From Colimorpha_A sp900556615 (GTDB lineage Bacteria; Bacillota; Clostridia; Oscillospirales; CAG-272), in NCBI GenBank assembly GCA_963598415.1, contig CAVBUH010000067.1, positions 55,430 through 119,429 of the forward strand: a stretch of DNA of 64,000 nucleotides. Direction: 5' to 3'. Made by a program: the position numbers and the translations under genes. The first letter of the stretch is position 1, and each line of letters begins with the position of its first letter. This document shows, one piece after another, positions 17,695-25,069 of the stretch. Under the pieces are notes generated by a model. That model was not told the DNA's origin. It worked only from the letters and a program-made list of their open reading frames with translations, and did no database searches.

Positions 17695-17874
17695 TTAATG
17701 CAATACCGCCGGGTGCACAGCCAACGTCTTTGATGGACATTTACTTGCATCTTTTCCGTCATACTTCGCAAATTTCGTCGGCAGAGGAGTCGCTCTTGCC
17801 TCCTCAATTTGTATCGTCTGACGAAAAATCCGGCGGCGCAGCTGCATAACAATCATTGAGCGGTATTGCCTTAA
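17695..17874 (+). repeat. MITE-like repeat, copy 3
   Basis: The 180-bp element begins TTAATGCAATACCGC and ends GCGGTATTGCCTTAA, close to the 15-bp terminal inverted repeat. Its interior is nearly identical to the copy at 45977, including CAAATTTCGTCGGCAGAGG and TCTGACGAAAAATC. Confidence 0.85.
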
Positions 17875-17888
17875 ATATAAAATTGCTA

Positions 17889-17917
17889 TTGACAATCCAA
17901 TGATTGCGTGATATAAT
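17889..17917 (+). promoter_or_regulatory. sigma-A type promoter between two MITE copies
   Basis: TTGACA (17889-17894) and TATAAT (17912-17917) have exactly 17 bp between them. This is presumably the promoter of the SPFH gene at 18186. The repeat copy at 17940-18122 now lies between it and the start codon, so it would be transcribed as 5' UTR. Confidence 0.75.
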
Positions 17918-17939
17918 CTTATTACCGCATAGTGATTGT

Positions 17940-18122
17940 TTAAGGTAACACCGCATAGTTCACGACTTGCGCTATGACGGACGGCTTTCTGTTTGTCCAT
18001 TTTCCGTCATATATCACAAATTTTGCCGGCAAAGGAGCCGCTTTTGCCTCCCCAATTGATATCGTCTGACGAAAAATGCGATTGCACACCTGTACTATCA
18101 GAACCCAGCGGTATTGTCTTAA
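17940..18122 (+). repeat. MITE-like repeat, copy 4
   Basis: The 183-bp element begins TTAAGGTAACACCGC and ends GCGGTATTGTCTTAA, in the same orientation as copy 3 but with more interior divergence. Just upstream, ACCGCATAGTGATTGTT (about 17923-17939) resembles a family end, so this copy may have inserted into or beside an older fragment. Confidence 0.8.
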
Positions 18123-18185
18123 TTTGCGGTGGGATATGGCTATGGTACTATCCCGGAATCATTATTTTGAAAGGAACGAATTATT

Positions 18186-19118
18186 ATGGAATGGATTTTG
18201 TTTGCGCTTATTGTGGGAGTAATACTTTTTGTTGCCCTTGGTTTTCAGCGGAAAGGCGGTTGGAGTGTAAACGGAAAGCAGTTTTTATCTTTACTCGCAC
18301 TTTTTCTGATTCTTCCGTCGGTTTTTGCGACGGTGCCGACCGGTCATACCGGAATTATGACGCTTTTCGGAGATGTTCAGGACGGAACTCTTGAGGCGGG
18401 ACTTCATGCTAAAAATCCGTTTATGAAGGTAGTAGCGATGGATAATCGGGCGCAAAAGGCTTCTCTTGAAATGATATGCTATACAAGCGATATTCAGGAA
18501 GTGACGATCGTTTATACGATTAACTATCAAATTGAAAAAAACAATGCTCAGACTATATATAAAACAATCGGGGGCAATTATTATGAAACGGTAATGCAGC
18601 CCAGAATCATGGAATGTGTAAAATCTGTTATTTCAAACTATAATGCCGAAAGTCTGATTGCTTCACGAGAGGAGCTTTCCGAGAAAATTACAGAGAAGCT
18701 TGAAAAGGAAATGAGCGTTTATAATATTATTGTGATAAACACCGCAATAGAGGATATGGATTTTTCAGATGCTTTTACAGCAGCAGTAGAGGAAAAACAG
18801 GTTGCGGAGCAAATGAAGCTGAAGGCGCAAATAGAACAGGCACAGATGCTCCTTGAGGCGGAGGCGCAGGCAAAGAAGCAGCAGATACAGGCAGATGCGG
18901 ATGCCGCGGTTGCCAAGATACAGGCTGATGCCGCCAAGTATGCAGGAGAAAAGGAAGCAGAAATGAACAAGAAGCTCAGTGAAACTCTGACAAAGGAATT
19001 AATTGAGTATTACTATACGCAGAAATGGGATGGAAAGCTTCCGGGTATTGTCGGAGGAGAAACGGTGCTTCCGATTATCAACAGTGACGCGTTGTTCTCA
19101 GAAGATTCTGCTGAATAA
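18186..19118 (+). CDS. SPFH/prohibitin (band 7) domain membrane protein
   Basis: The 310-aa protein has two N-terminal hydrophobic segments (about 2-20 and 33-52), then an SPFH/prohibitin domain (about 55-215, with 'VPTGHTGIMTLFG' and 'LEAGLHAKNPF'). A long alanine/glutamine/glutamate-rich coiled coil follows (about 215-275), ending in an acidic tail. Such proteins form oligomeric membrane scaffolds; in prokaryotes the specific role is usually unknown. The RBS is GAAAGGAA. It is followed by a zinc-ribbon membrane protein 35 bp downstream, probably the same transcript. Confidence 0.85.
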   Translation: MEWILFALIVGVILFVALGFQRKGGWSVNGKQFLSLLALFLILPSVFATVPTGHTGIMTLFGDVQDGTLEAGLHAKNPFMKVVAMDNRAQKASLEMICYTSDIQEVTIVYTINYQIEKNNAQTIYKTIGGNYYETVMQPRIMECVKSVISNYNAESLIASREELSEKITEKLEKEMSVYNIIVINTAIEDMDFSDAFTAAVEEKQVAEQMKLKAQIEQAQMLLEAEAQAKKQQIQADADAAVAKIQADAAKYAGEKEAEMNKKLSETLTKELIEYYYTQKWDGKLPGIVGGETVLPIINSDALFSEDSAE

Positions 19119-19153
19119 TCGTTATATTTTACATAACCCATCAGGAGGAGCTT

Positions 19154-19543
19154 ATGAAGAGTATAAAACCGGGCAGAGGTCCATCTGCAATGAGCGGTGT
19201 GATGTGTGTGCTTGTCGGTTTATTCGGTGTATTTTGGACAGTGATGGCAGCGTCGATGGGGGGCGGACTGTTTGCAGTATTTGGTTTGATATTCGTTGCA
19301 ATTGCCGTTGTTCAGGCGGTATACAATTTCAAAAACGCGACCTCCGAAAATAGATATTCAAGCTTTGATATTACAGACGACAGCGAGGAACCGGATCCGT
19401 TGAACGTGAAATATTCTTCGAGAAAATACGACAGTTCAGGAGTATCTCAAAAGGAAAAGCAGGGAAGATATTGTCCCTACTGCGGCGCTGAGATGAGAGC
19501 AGAATACAAATTTTGTAATAACTGCGGCAAAAAGCTTCCCTAA
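19154..19543 (+). CDS. membrane protein with C-terminal zinc ribbon
   Basis: The 129-aa protein has two hydrophobic segments (about 15-33 and 37-58), a polar linker and a C-terminal zinc ribbon whose two CxxC pairs lie in 'YCPYCGAEM' and 'FCNNCGKKLP'. The ribbon is of the double-zinc-ribbon type frequent in clostridial membrane proteins. No enzymatic motif is seen. The RBS is CAGGAGGAG. Its position after the SPFH gene suggests a shared membrane-scaffold role, which is inference only. Confidence 0.75.
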   Translation: MKSIKPGRGPSAMSGVMCVLVGLFGVFWTVMAASMGGGLFAVFGLIFVAIAVVQAVYNFKNATSENRYSSFDITDDSEEPDPLNVKYSSRKYDSSGVSQKEKQGRYCPYCGAEMRAEYKFCNNCGKKLP

Positions 19544-19544
19544 A

Positions 19545-19664
19545 ATGAGTGCCCGAAAGTCGGAATTTCTTCAATCAGAGTTAAAGGACTTTGTAAAGAG
19601 CGTAAAACCGTCAGCGGATTACGGCGCAGCAAAAGACGCGAGAGATGGAGGGATAAAAAAATGA
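19545..19664 (+). CDS. small ORF, 39 aa, unknown
   Basis: A short basic, hydrophilic peptide (MSARKSEFLQSELKDFVKSV at the N-terminus, ending GGIKK) starts two bases after the zinc-ribbon stop and overlaps the next gene by ATGA. The tight spacing is typical of a translationally coupled operon gene. I see no clear RBS of its own and do not recognise a family. It could be real or a fortuitous frame. Confidence 0.4.
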   Translation: MSARKSEFLQSELKDFVKSVKPSADYGAAKDARDGGIKK

Positions 19665-19906
19665 TGACGCTCGAAAAATATGCTGAGGAAGCCAAAAAGG
19701 GAATAAGGGAAAGACTCAAAGCGGAGCCAAGAAAAGAAATAGAAAAATATATTCTCACACTTGAGAAAAAAGGCTTTATTAAAGCAAGCTATGAAGAAGA
19801 CATCGACGAGGAACTCGCAGAGATAACAGGGTGCGAGGCGAGACCTGATCCCGGAGCGTTTGCTTATGGCATTATGATGTTATACCCAGACTTCCCAAGT
19901 AAATAA
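19661..19906 (+). CDS. small hypothetical protein, 81 aa
   Basis: The charged, helix-prone protein (Glu/Lys-rich first 60 residues, then 'GCEARPDPGAFAYGIMMLYPD') starts at ATGATG after a strong GATGGAGGG ribosome binding site and overlaps the preceding 39-aa ORF by four bases. No family is recognised. A 10-bp stem hairpin follows it at 19917-19946. The RBS and coupling make it likely to be real. Confidence 0.6.
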   Translation: MMTLEKYAEEAKKGIRERLKAEPRKEIEKYILTLEKKGFIKASYEEDIDEELAEITGCEARPDPGAFAYGIMMLYPDFPSK

Positions 19907-19916
19907 AAAACAAAAT

Positions 19917-19946
19917 AATACAAGCGTCCGATAGGGCGCTTGTATT
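19917..19946. terminator. hairpin after the SPFH gene cluster
   Basis: AATACAAGCG (19917-19926) pairs perfectly with CGCTTGTATT (19937-19946). The T-rich tail lies on the minus-strand side, while the plus-strand side reads ATATAAAAAA. Terminator activity is therefore more certain for minus-strand transcripts. Confidence 0.45.
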
Positions 19947-20002
19947 ATATAAAAAATTACGTTCCGGGCATAGGAACGAGGCGGAAAAAGGAGAAAAGAA
20001 CA

Positions 20003-20062
20003 ATGGCAGATAATCACAATCAGTCGGGCGCACAGAACGATACAGAGCTTACCTTTGATTAA
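20003..20062 (+). pseudogene. 19-codon reading frame ended by a MITE insertion
   Basis: A textbook RBS (AAAAAGGAGAAAAG) precedes an ATG and the peptide MADNHNQSGAQNDTELTFD. The stop codon TAA at 20060-20062 overlaps the TTAA end of a 68-bp MITE-like repeat. This suggests the repeat inserted into a longer small gene and truncated it. No continuing frame with recognisable identity is seen beyond the repeat, so the original product is unknown. Confidence 0.45.
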
Positions 20063-20126
20063 GGCAATATCGCACAATGATTGTTGCGCAGATGCGATAG
20101 CTATGCACCCAGCGATATTGTCCTAA
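20059..20126 (+). repeat. miniature MITE derivative, 68 bp
   Basis: It begins TTAAGGCAATATCGC and ends GCGATATTGTCCTAA, with the family's terminal inverted repeats but almost no interior. It is an internal-deletion derivative of the 180-bp form. The compensating A/T change in both arms (ATCGC/GCGAT) keeps the ends paired. Confidence 0.75.
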
Positions 20127-20343
20127 ATATTAGTGTATAAAGTCTCATATTGTAAACTTTGGAGTTCAGAAAAAGGCAGAAGTAAGTATGACAGGGGAGA
20201 ACAAAGGAAGCTTAATCGGCTATTCTATCAATTTGAAGTGACTATCAGAGTTAAAGATTCCCTTTGCCGATTCCAAGGCTTTTGCCGTCAGTGCGAAAGG
20301 TTGAATTTTCTTGTTCTTCTCATGATTTATTACATCAAAAAAC
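20127..20343. other. intergenic, no supported gene
   Basis: This stretch is mostly without signal. An 83-codon frame (20133-20384) has no RBS, an unusual composition, and overruns the promoter at 20344. I therefore do not call it. Confidence 0.5.
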
Positions 20344-20371
20344 TTGACATCGTGATTTTTTTGCGTATAAT
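20344..20371 (+). promoter_or_regulatory. sigma-A type promoter
   Basis: TTGACA (20344-20349) and TATAAT (20366-20371) are 16 bp apart, ending 36 bp before the phosphoribosyltransferase start. Both hexamers are perfect. Confidence 0.8.
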
Positions 20372-20407
20372 TTATAGTGTATAAGTTTTTGAAAGGACTT
20401 GACTGTA

Positions 20408-20965
20408 ATGATGACTCACAAAATGACCATTGCCGGAATGGAGCGAGAGCTTCCCATTTGCAAGGTGACAGAGAATCTGTATATTGGAGCGTTTGTTATA
20501 TTCGGAGACGCACCGCTTACCGTTGCTTGCGCGGAAGAACTGCTGAAAAGAGCTCCGGCGTATGACTATTTGATAACGGCTGAGGCAAAAGGAATTCCTC
20601 TTGCTCACGAAATGGCGCGTCAGCGCGGAGATGATTTCTATTTTGTGGCGCGGAAACACCCTAAACTGTATATGACAAGTGTTTTTGACGTTGCTGTCCG
20701 TTCGATTACGACAGATGCAGAACAGCATCTATATCTCGACGGATCGGATGCCGAAAAAATGAAGGGCAAACGAATTCTTCTCGTTGACGACGTGATTTCT
20801 ACCGGAGAATCTATAAAAGCGGTGGAAGAACTTGTCAAAGAGGCGGGAGGAAATATTGTCGGTAAAATGTGCATACTCGCAGAAGGTGATGCGCAGAACC
20901 GCCCTGATATTATATATCTTGAGAGACTTCCCGTTTTTAATGCAGACGGTTCGATAAAAGCATAA
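20408..20965 (+). CDS. adenine phosphoribosyltransferase-like protein
   Basis: The 185-aa type I phosphoribosyltransferase has the PRPP-binding motif 'RILLVDDVISTGES' (122-135) and an 'LITAEAKGIPLAHEMA' segment. Both are typical of the adenine PRTase/PurR-like branch, which salvages purine bases with PRPP in the cytoplasm. Exact base specificity cannot be read from the sequence. The ATG at 20408 is chosen because GAAAGGA is correctly spaced; an upstream in-frame TTG (20399) would overlap it. A perfect promoter lies upstream. Confidence 0.8.
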   Translation: MMTHKMTIAGMERELPICKVTENLYIGAFVIFGDAPLTVACAEELLKRAPAYDYLITAEAKGIPLAHEMARQRGDDFYFVARKHPKLYMTSVFDVAVRSITTDAEQHLYLDGSDAEKMKGKRILLVDDVISTGESIKAVEELVKEAGGNIVGKMCILAEGDAQNRPDIIYLERLPVFNADGSIKA

Positions 20966-21003
20966 AGGAAATGTCCGTGTTACCGCGGATATTTTCTATC
21001 AAC

Positions 21004-21039
21004 AATTGTAAACTTATTTATTTGTATTGGTTTACAATT
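21004..21039 (+). promoter_or_regulatory. BirA (biotin repressor) operator upstream of bioY
   Basis: The inverted repeat AATTGTAAAC (21004-21013) and GTTTACAATT (21030-21039) has a 16-bp spacer. It matches the Firmicute BirA operator pattern TTGTAAAC-N(14-16)-GTTTACAA. The site lies 46 bp before bioY, so biotin-bound BirA should repress the transporter. Confidence 0.85.
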
Positions 21040-21084
21040 TAATAAATCCAAATAAATTTATTTTTTATACAAGAGGAAGAAAAA

Positions 21085-21633
21085 ATGATGACTAAAAAAA
21101 CAAAGACAATTGATCTTATTATGTGTGCCGCGTTTGCGGCTTTGATTGCCGTGGGAGCTTATATAAGATTTTATGTCGGTGTGGTTCCATTTACGATGCA
21201 GGTGTTTTTTGTAATACTTGCGGGTATGCTGCTCGGAAGTAAAATAGGTACCGTAAGCGTACTGATCTATATTTTTATCGGACTTCTCGGTATACCGGTA
21301 TTTACCGACGGAGGAGGAATTTGGTACTTTCTCAATCCTAAATTTGGATATATTATCGGGTTTGCTATAGCTGCATTTGTCATCGGCATCATGATACCGA
21401 AAGGAGAATGTAAGTTTTTACGGTATTTTATTGCAGGATTAACGGGAATAGGGATTATTTACCTTGTCGGCGTAAGCTATTATTGGGCGGTTAGTTTCTT
21501 TTATCTCAGAAAAAATCTCAGTTTTCAATTTTTAATGATTTATTGTTTTTTAATCACTTTACCGGGGGATATTCTTTCCTGTCTGCTGGCAGCCGTGATC
21601 TCGAAGAGAATTTCAAAGGCAGTAAAAAGATGA
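21085..21633 (+). CDS. bioY: biotin transporter substrate-binding (S) component
   Basis: The 182-aa ECF-type S component captures biotin at the membrane. It has about six hydrophobic helices and the BioY landmarks 'VPFTMQVFFVILAGMLLGSKIG' (shortened here) and 'GIPVFTDGGG' with the following 'P-x-x-GYIIGF' stretch. BioY works with an EcfA-EcfA'-EcfT energising module, and such a module is encoded at 35.4-37.9 kb in this window. A BirA operator upstream independently supports the biotin assignment. The gene stands alone, so it belongs to the group II (shared-module) type. Confidence 0.92.
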   Translation: MMTKKTKTIDLIMCAAFAALIAVGAYIRFYVGVVPFTMQVFFVILAGMLLGSKIGTVSVLIYIFIGLLGIPVFTDGGGIWYFLNPKFGYIIGFAIAAFVIGIMIPKGECKFLRYFIAGLTGIGIIYLVGVSYYWAVSFFYLRKNLSFQFLMIYCFLITLPGDILSCLLAAVISKRISKAVKR

Positions 21634-21770
21634 TTCTTCAAATACAAGATTATCGTTTGATATACATAAAAGAGAACAGAGCCTGACATAGGTATGTATG
21701 ATGCAAAAGTATTGCACCGAATGCAAAAATACAGGAAAATCGAAAACAATTAAGCTGGGAAAGGCATAAC

Positions 21771-21799
21771 AAAAAGGCGGTATCCAAACCGCCTTTTTT
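21771..21799 (-). terminator. bidirectional terminator between bioY and rplS
   Basis: AAAAAGGCGG (21771-21780) pairs with CCGCCTTTTT across an 8-nt loop. T-runs exist on both strands, so it can end the minus-strand rplS transcript and the plus-strand bioY transcript. Confidence 0.8.
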
Positions 21800-21861
21800 G
21801 AACCGTTGTTTTTATATAACAACAGCTAAGCTTAACTGTTCCATTGTTAAAAAGAAAGGAC

Positions 21862-22203
21862 TCAGATGCTTTCCTTGACCTTCGAACTCTTTCCGACTCT
21901 GTCGCGGAGATAAAACAGTTTTGCGCGTCTTACTTTTCCGATTCTTGTAACGACAACCTTTTCTACATTCGGAGAATGAAGAGGGAATGTCTTTTCAACA
22001 CCGACTCCGTATGAGACACGTCTTACTGTAAAGGTTTCGGAAATTCCGCCGCCATTTTTTGCAATGACAGTTCCTTCAAAAATCTGAGTTCTGGTACGTT
22101 CACCCTCGACTATACGGCAATACACCTTTACATCGTTTCCAACGTCGAATGTGGGAACTTCCTTCTTTAACTGCTCACTTGTAAAAGCCTTGATTATATC
22201 CAT
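21862..22203 (-). CDS. rplS: 50S ribosomal protein L19
   Basis: The 113-aa ribosomal protein is located at the 30S-50S interface. It has the family features 'FDVGNDVKVYCRIVEGERTRTQIFEGTVIAKNG' (abridged) and 'ETFTVRRVSYGVGVEKTFPLHSP', with a basic C-terminus 'VRRAKLFYLRDRVGKSSKV'. Length is normal. An AGGAGGAGCC RBS, a structured leader and a strong promoter lie upstream on the minus strand. It is monocistronic here; in many Firmicutes it accompanies trmD and rimM, which are absent. Confidence 0.97.
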   Translation of the reverse strand: MDIIKAFTSEQLKKEVPTFDVGNDVKVYCRIVEGERTRTQIFEGTVIAKNGGGISETFTVRRVSYGVGVEKTFPLHSPNVEKVVVTRIGKVRRAKLFYLRDRVGKSSKVKESI

Positions 22204-22262
22204 TTGGGCTCCTCCTTGATTCGGACGTTCATGCAGAGCATCGCAGAGGACCGTCCAGATAT
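22204..22262 (-). promoter_or_regulatory. structured rplS leader, candidate autoregulatory element
   Basis: Between promoter and RBS, the minus-strand transcript holds a hairpin with outer arms GGACG...CGTCC and an inner CTCTGCGATGCTCTGC stretch. Ribosomal protein L19 leaders are known in Firmicutes, but I cannot confirm that this one matches the described motif. Confidence 0.4.
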
Positions 22263-22272
22263 TAACTCAAAT

Positions 22273-22301
22273 ATTATATCATAATAATTTTAATTATGCA
22301 A
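22273..22301 (-). promoter_or_regulatory. rplS promoter
   Basis: On the minus strand TTGCAT (22296-22301) and TATAAT (22273-22278) are 17 bp apart, about 70 bp before the rplS start. Confidence 0.7.
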
Positions 22302-22323
22302 GCACAGACGGAAGTATTTACAT

Positions 22324-22821
22324 TTAATTAACAAATAATGCAGACGCAATGATACTCCACTCATCTTGAAGCATTTTATAGGTATAGGCAGCGTTTGCCG
22401 GGCTTGTTGACGGCAATGTTTTTACCGGTAAATCTCGGCTTATGTGCGGAGCGCAATATTTTAACCAGAGCTTCTCTGCGGTTTTTCCGTTCAGAAAAAT
22501 AGATTGAATTGAAGATTGGCTTATTATTTTCATAATATCGTTCGGAACAACGTTTCTGATTGAACTGTCGGCGCTTCCGACTACCTCACAGGAATCTATC
22601 ACGTCCCAAAGCGCGATTCTGTTTTCATTCAAGAGTTTGATTTTTTCGTCTATAGAATCCGGAAGAGGATATTTTAAAATCTCTGACAGTAATTTCCAAA
22701 AACGGTTTTGAGGATGACCGTAATAAAAGCCGCTTTCACGAGATTTTACCGAAGGAAAAGTTCCGAGTATAAGTACTCTTGAGTCCTTGCTGAATATCGG
22801 AGGAATGGTATGGGTAAGCAT
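22324..22821 (-). CDS. DNA-deoxyinosine (hypoxanthine-DNA) glycosylase, UDG superfamily
   Basis: The 165-aa protein has the family 6 uracil-DNA-glycosylase-like motifs: 'ILGTFPSVKSRESGFYYGHP' followed by 'QNRFW' (about 18-42) and the late 'LPSTSPANA' (about 137-145). This family excises hypoxanthine, the product of adenine deamination, rather than uracil. The length is typical (about 160-170 aa). The stop of the upstream lipoprotein gene and this start are one base apart, so the two are translationally coupled, although a functional link is not obvious. Confidence 0.82.
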   Translation of the reverse strand: MLTHTIPPIFSKDSRVLILGTFPSVKSRESGFYYGHPQNRFWKLLSEILKYPLPDSIDEKIKLLNENRIALWDVIDSCEVVGSADSSIRNVVPNDIMKIISQSSIQSIFLNGKTAEKLWLKYCAPHISRDLPVKTLPSTSPANAAYTYKMLQDEWSIIASALFVN

Positions 22822-22822
22822 T

Positions 22823-24853
22823 TTAACCGACCGCCTCCCATGAATAGGTATATTCGTTATACCGATTTAAGAAATCTTCGAAATTTTCGTTGCCGAGTTT
22901 TTCAAAAGATTTTTCCCACGGTATATCGCTGCAGGCGGCGACGGAAGGGAATACTTCCCTGAGTATCAGACAGAGAGCATAAGCTTTTTCCGTCAGATGC
23001 GGTCCGTATATAGAAGAGGAAAGGGATTCGGAGTCAGAAATGAAGAGATATTCCATGATTCTTGCCCTGTCTTCTGTCGGAAAGGTTTTAGAATATGCGT
23101 CAATAAAATAGATGTTATTCTCCTCGCTCTCTCCCGCAATAGTATAGCTTGTGTCGGATATTTCATTTCCGTTTCCGTCAAGATACGAGTAATAATATGT
23201 CATATTCTGCGGCAGAAACATGTCCCACATGGAATAGTAGGGAATACCTGTCTCGTTTTCTGACATGAGGATTCGGTCGTCCATGATGTGCATAAGCTCG
23301 TGAGAGATATTCTGTTCAAGCAAATAACTGAATGCAATATCGAGAGCAATGATCCGGTGGTTATTTTTATAATCGGTGAACGCGATTGCGGCAGCGGAAC
23401 TGATAGTGCCGTATTGTGTGCCGTGAAATGCTCCGCATAAATATATCTTTATACCCTTTATTCCGTTGACGCACATTTCCTGAAATATTCCCTTGGGATA
23501 TTTGTCGAGAGTATCGGACAGAGTACGCATAGAACGATACAGCTTGAAGCTGTCGGTTTCTGTTTCAGCCGTGTAATCCGGCGCGTTAAAACGGTTACCT
23601 TCTTCTCCGTAATAGACTTCTATACCGTGGTTTTTAAAAATTTCATCGCGAATTTGCGTATTAAGACCGCTTACTCCGTTTTCTCCGAGCGCCTCAAGAA
23701 GGAAGCTCTCTTCTTCTGCAGAGAAAATATCCCATATGCAGAGCATAGGAGTATAATCGTCCGTGTAGAGATCGATAAGCGCTGTGCCGTAATCGGTGAG
23801 CTTAATCTGTCCGACGATCGAGATATCTAAGTCAAGGGTATTGAGGTTTTGGCTGTAAACTTTTTTGTTCGTGATATCATATGCGGAGATATTAAGAACA
23901 GCGGATTCCGAATGCTTGCGCGTAAGCAGAAGCCCGTCGAGAAAATCGGCAATACCGGTATCGTAAGTAAGATTTTGAAGTATATAAGTGACATCGGGAT
24001 TCTCAGCCGTTTTTATGAATGAAGATATGTCGACATTCATAAAAAGTGGCTGTGCAGTACCGACAGAAAAAAAGCCGTCGGTTTCCTGAATACACCTGAC
24101 GGTATCGGAAGTGGTATCCATGTAGTAATTTTTTTCCTGTTCATCATAAGAGGAAATATAGATTTTTCCGTCGTTAAAGCCTGTATAATATGGGAAAGTT
24201 ATTCCTGTTTCGATGATTTTTTTGCTTTTGTCGCTGAGATTGACGATAACCATCGTTTTAGAATTTTCATCGGAATAATACAATTTTTTGCCGTTGTTTG
24301 TAACAAAAGCAAAGGTTGAATCTATTTCGGTTTCTAAGGCATCATAATGACAGATTTGTGAAAAATCAGAGGTATAGATATATGTTTCGAGAGTAGTGGT
24401 ATTGATTGCGGAGATTTTTCCTTCATCAAGAAGCCTGAAAGTATTGTCAGCAGGTAAAAGACATGTTGAAATGACTTCTCCGGTTCTTGAATTAAGAAGA
24501 ATCAGAACAGCGTTTTCGGAGATTTCTTCGTAATTCTGATTATCCGAATAAACGGCAAGAATATATTCTCTATTTGTGAATATTTGTGTAAGCGTATACT
24601 GCTCGGAAGAAGAAAAAATATCTTTTAAGGGAATCAAATACAGGTTTTCGGCAAACAACTCCAATTGAGAAAAATCCGGTTTATTCGGATCATGCGAATT
24701 TTCTGTATCATCATATGAATTTTCTGCTTCGGAGGCGGCAGTGTGAATGATTTCGGTTTGCTCAAAGATGGGGAAAAAATTTTTTCTTCCGCCGGAACAC
24801 GATATAAGAAAAAACACAAGAGAAACAAGGACGAGGATAAGTATTTTTTTCAT
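22823..24853 (-). CDS. large lipoprotein with predicted C-terminal metallopeptidase domain
   Basis: The 676-aa protein has a lipoprotein signal peptide with the acceptor cysteine at C19 ('FFLISCSGG'), so it is anchored on the outer face of the membrane. Residues about 60-380 consist of repeating short beta-rich segments resembling a beta-propeller. The C-terminal part holds an 'SHELMHIMDD' motif (about 514-523), a gluzincin-like HExxH zinc site, after an 'IALDIAFSYLLEQN' helix. I cannot name the family. It may be a surface peptidase that senses or processes wall material. It is coupled to the DNA glycosylase gene. Confidence 0.65.
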   Translation of the reverse strand: MKKILILVLVSLVFFLISCSGGRKNFFPIFEQTEIIHTAASEAENSYDDTENSHDPNKPDFSQLELFAENLYLIPLKDIFSSSEQYTLTQIFTNREYILAVYSDNQNYEEISENAVLILLNSRTGEVISTCLLPADNTFRLLDEGKISAINTTTLETYIYTSDFSQICHYDALETEIDSTFAFVTNNGKKLYYSDENSKTMVIVNLSDKSKKIIETGITFPYYTGFNDGKIYISSYDEQEKNYYMDTTSDTVRCIQETDGFFSVGTAQPLFMNVDISSFIKTAENPDVTYILQNLTYDTGIADFLDGLLLTRKHSESAVLNISAYDITNKKVYSQNLNTLDLDISIVGQIKLTDYGTALIDLYTDDYTPMLCIWDIFSAEEESFLLEALGENGVSGLNTQIRDEIFKNHGIEVYYGEEGNRFNAPDYTAETETDSFKLYRSMRTLSDTLDKYPKGIFQEMCVNGIKGIKIYLCGAFHGTQYGTISSAAAIAFTDYKNNHRIIALDIAFSYLLEQNISHELMHIMDDRILMSENETGIPYYSMWDMFLPQNMTYYYSYLDGNGNEISDTSYTIAGESEENNIYFIDAYSKTFPTEDRARIMEYLFISDSESLSSSIYGPHLTEKAYALCLILREVFPSVAACSDIPWEKSFEKLGNENFEDFLNRYNEYTYSWEAVG

Positions 24854-25069
24854 AAATTCTATGCTTTTCCTTTCCGAGAGATAAGACTGTAACGCAAATC
24901 AGCGACCGAAATGTTACTTTGCCCGGCATATAAATAAAAAAATTTTATTATCGCGGCTGACATAATCTGATAAAACCGGAAGAAATCTATACGAATTACC
25001 GCGGGAGTTTTGCGCACAATATGATTGCGGTTCAAAAGACCGCAAAGCTGTAATTCAAGGGGATAAGTC

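Larger units (their letters stand above)
17303..18185. other. repeat-filled gap upstream of the SPFH gene
   Basis: Three full MITE-like repeats (17313-17488, 17695-17874, 17940-18122) and one partial end occupy most of this 880 bp. The only other recognisable element is the promoter at 17889. No gene is supported. Confidence 0.7.

Noticed and set aside
20133..20384. 83-codon frame upstream of the phosphoribosyltransferase
   Set aside because: It has no RBS, an odd composition and runs through a perfect promoter.
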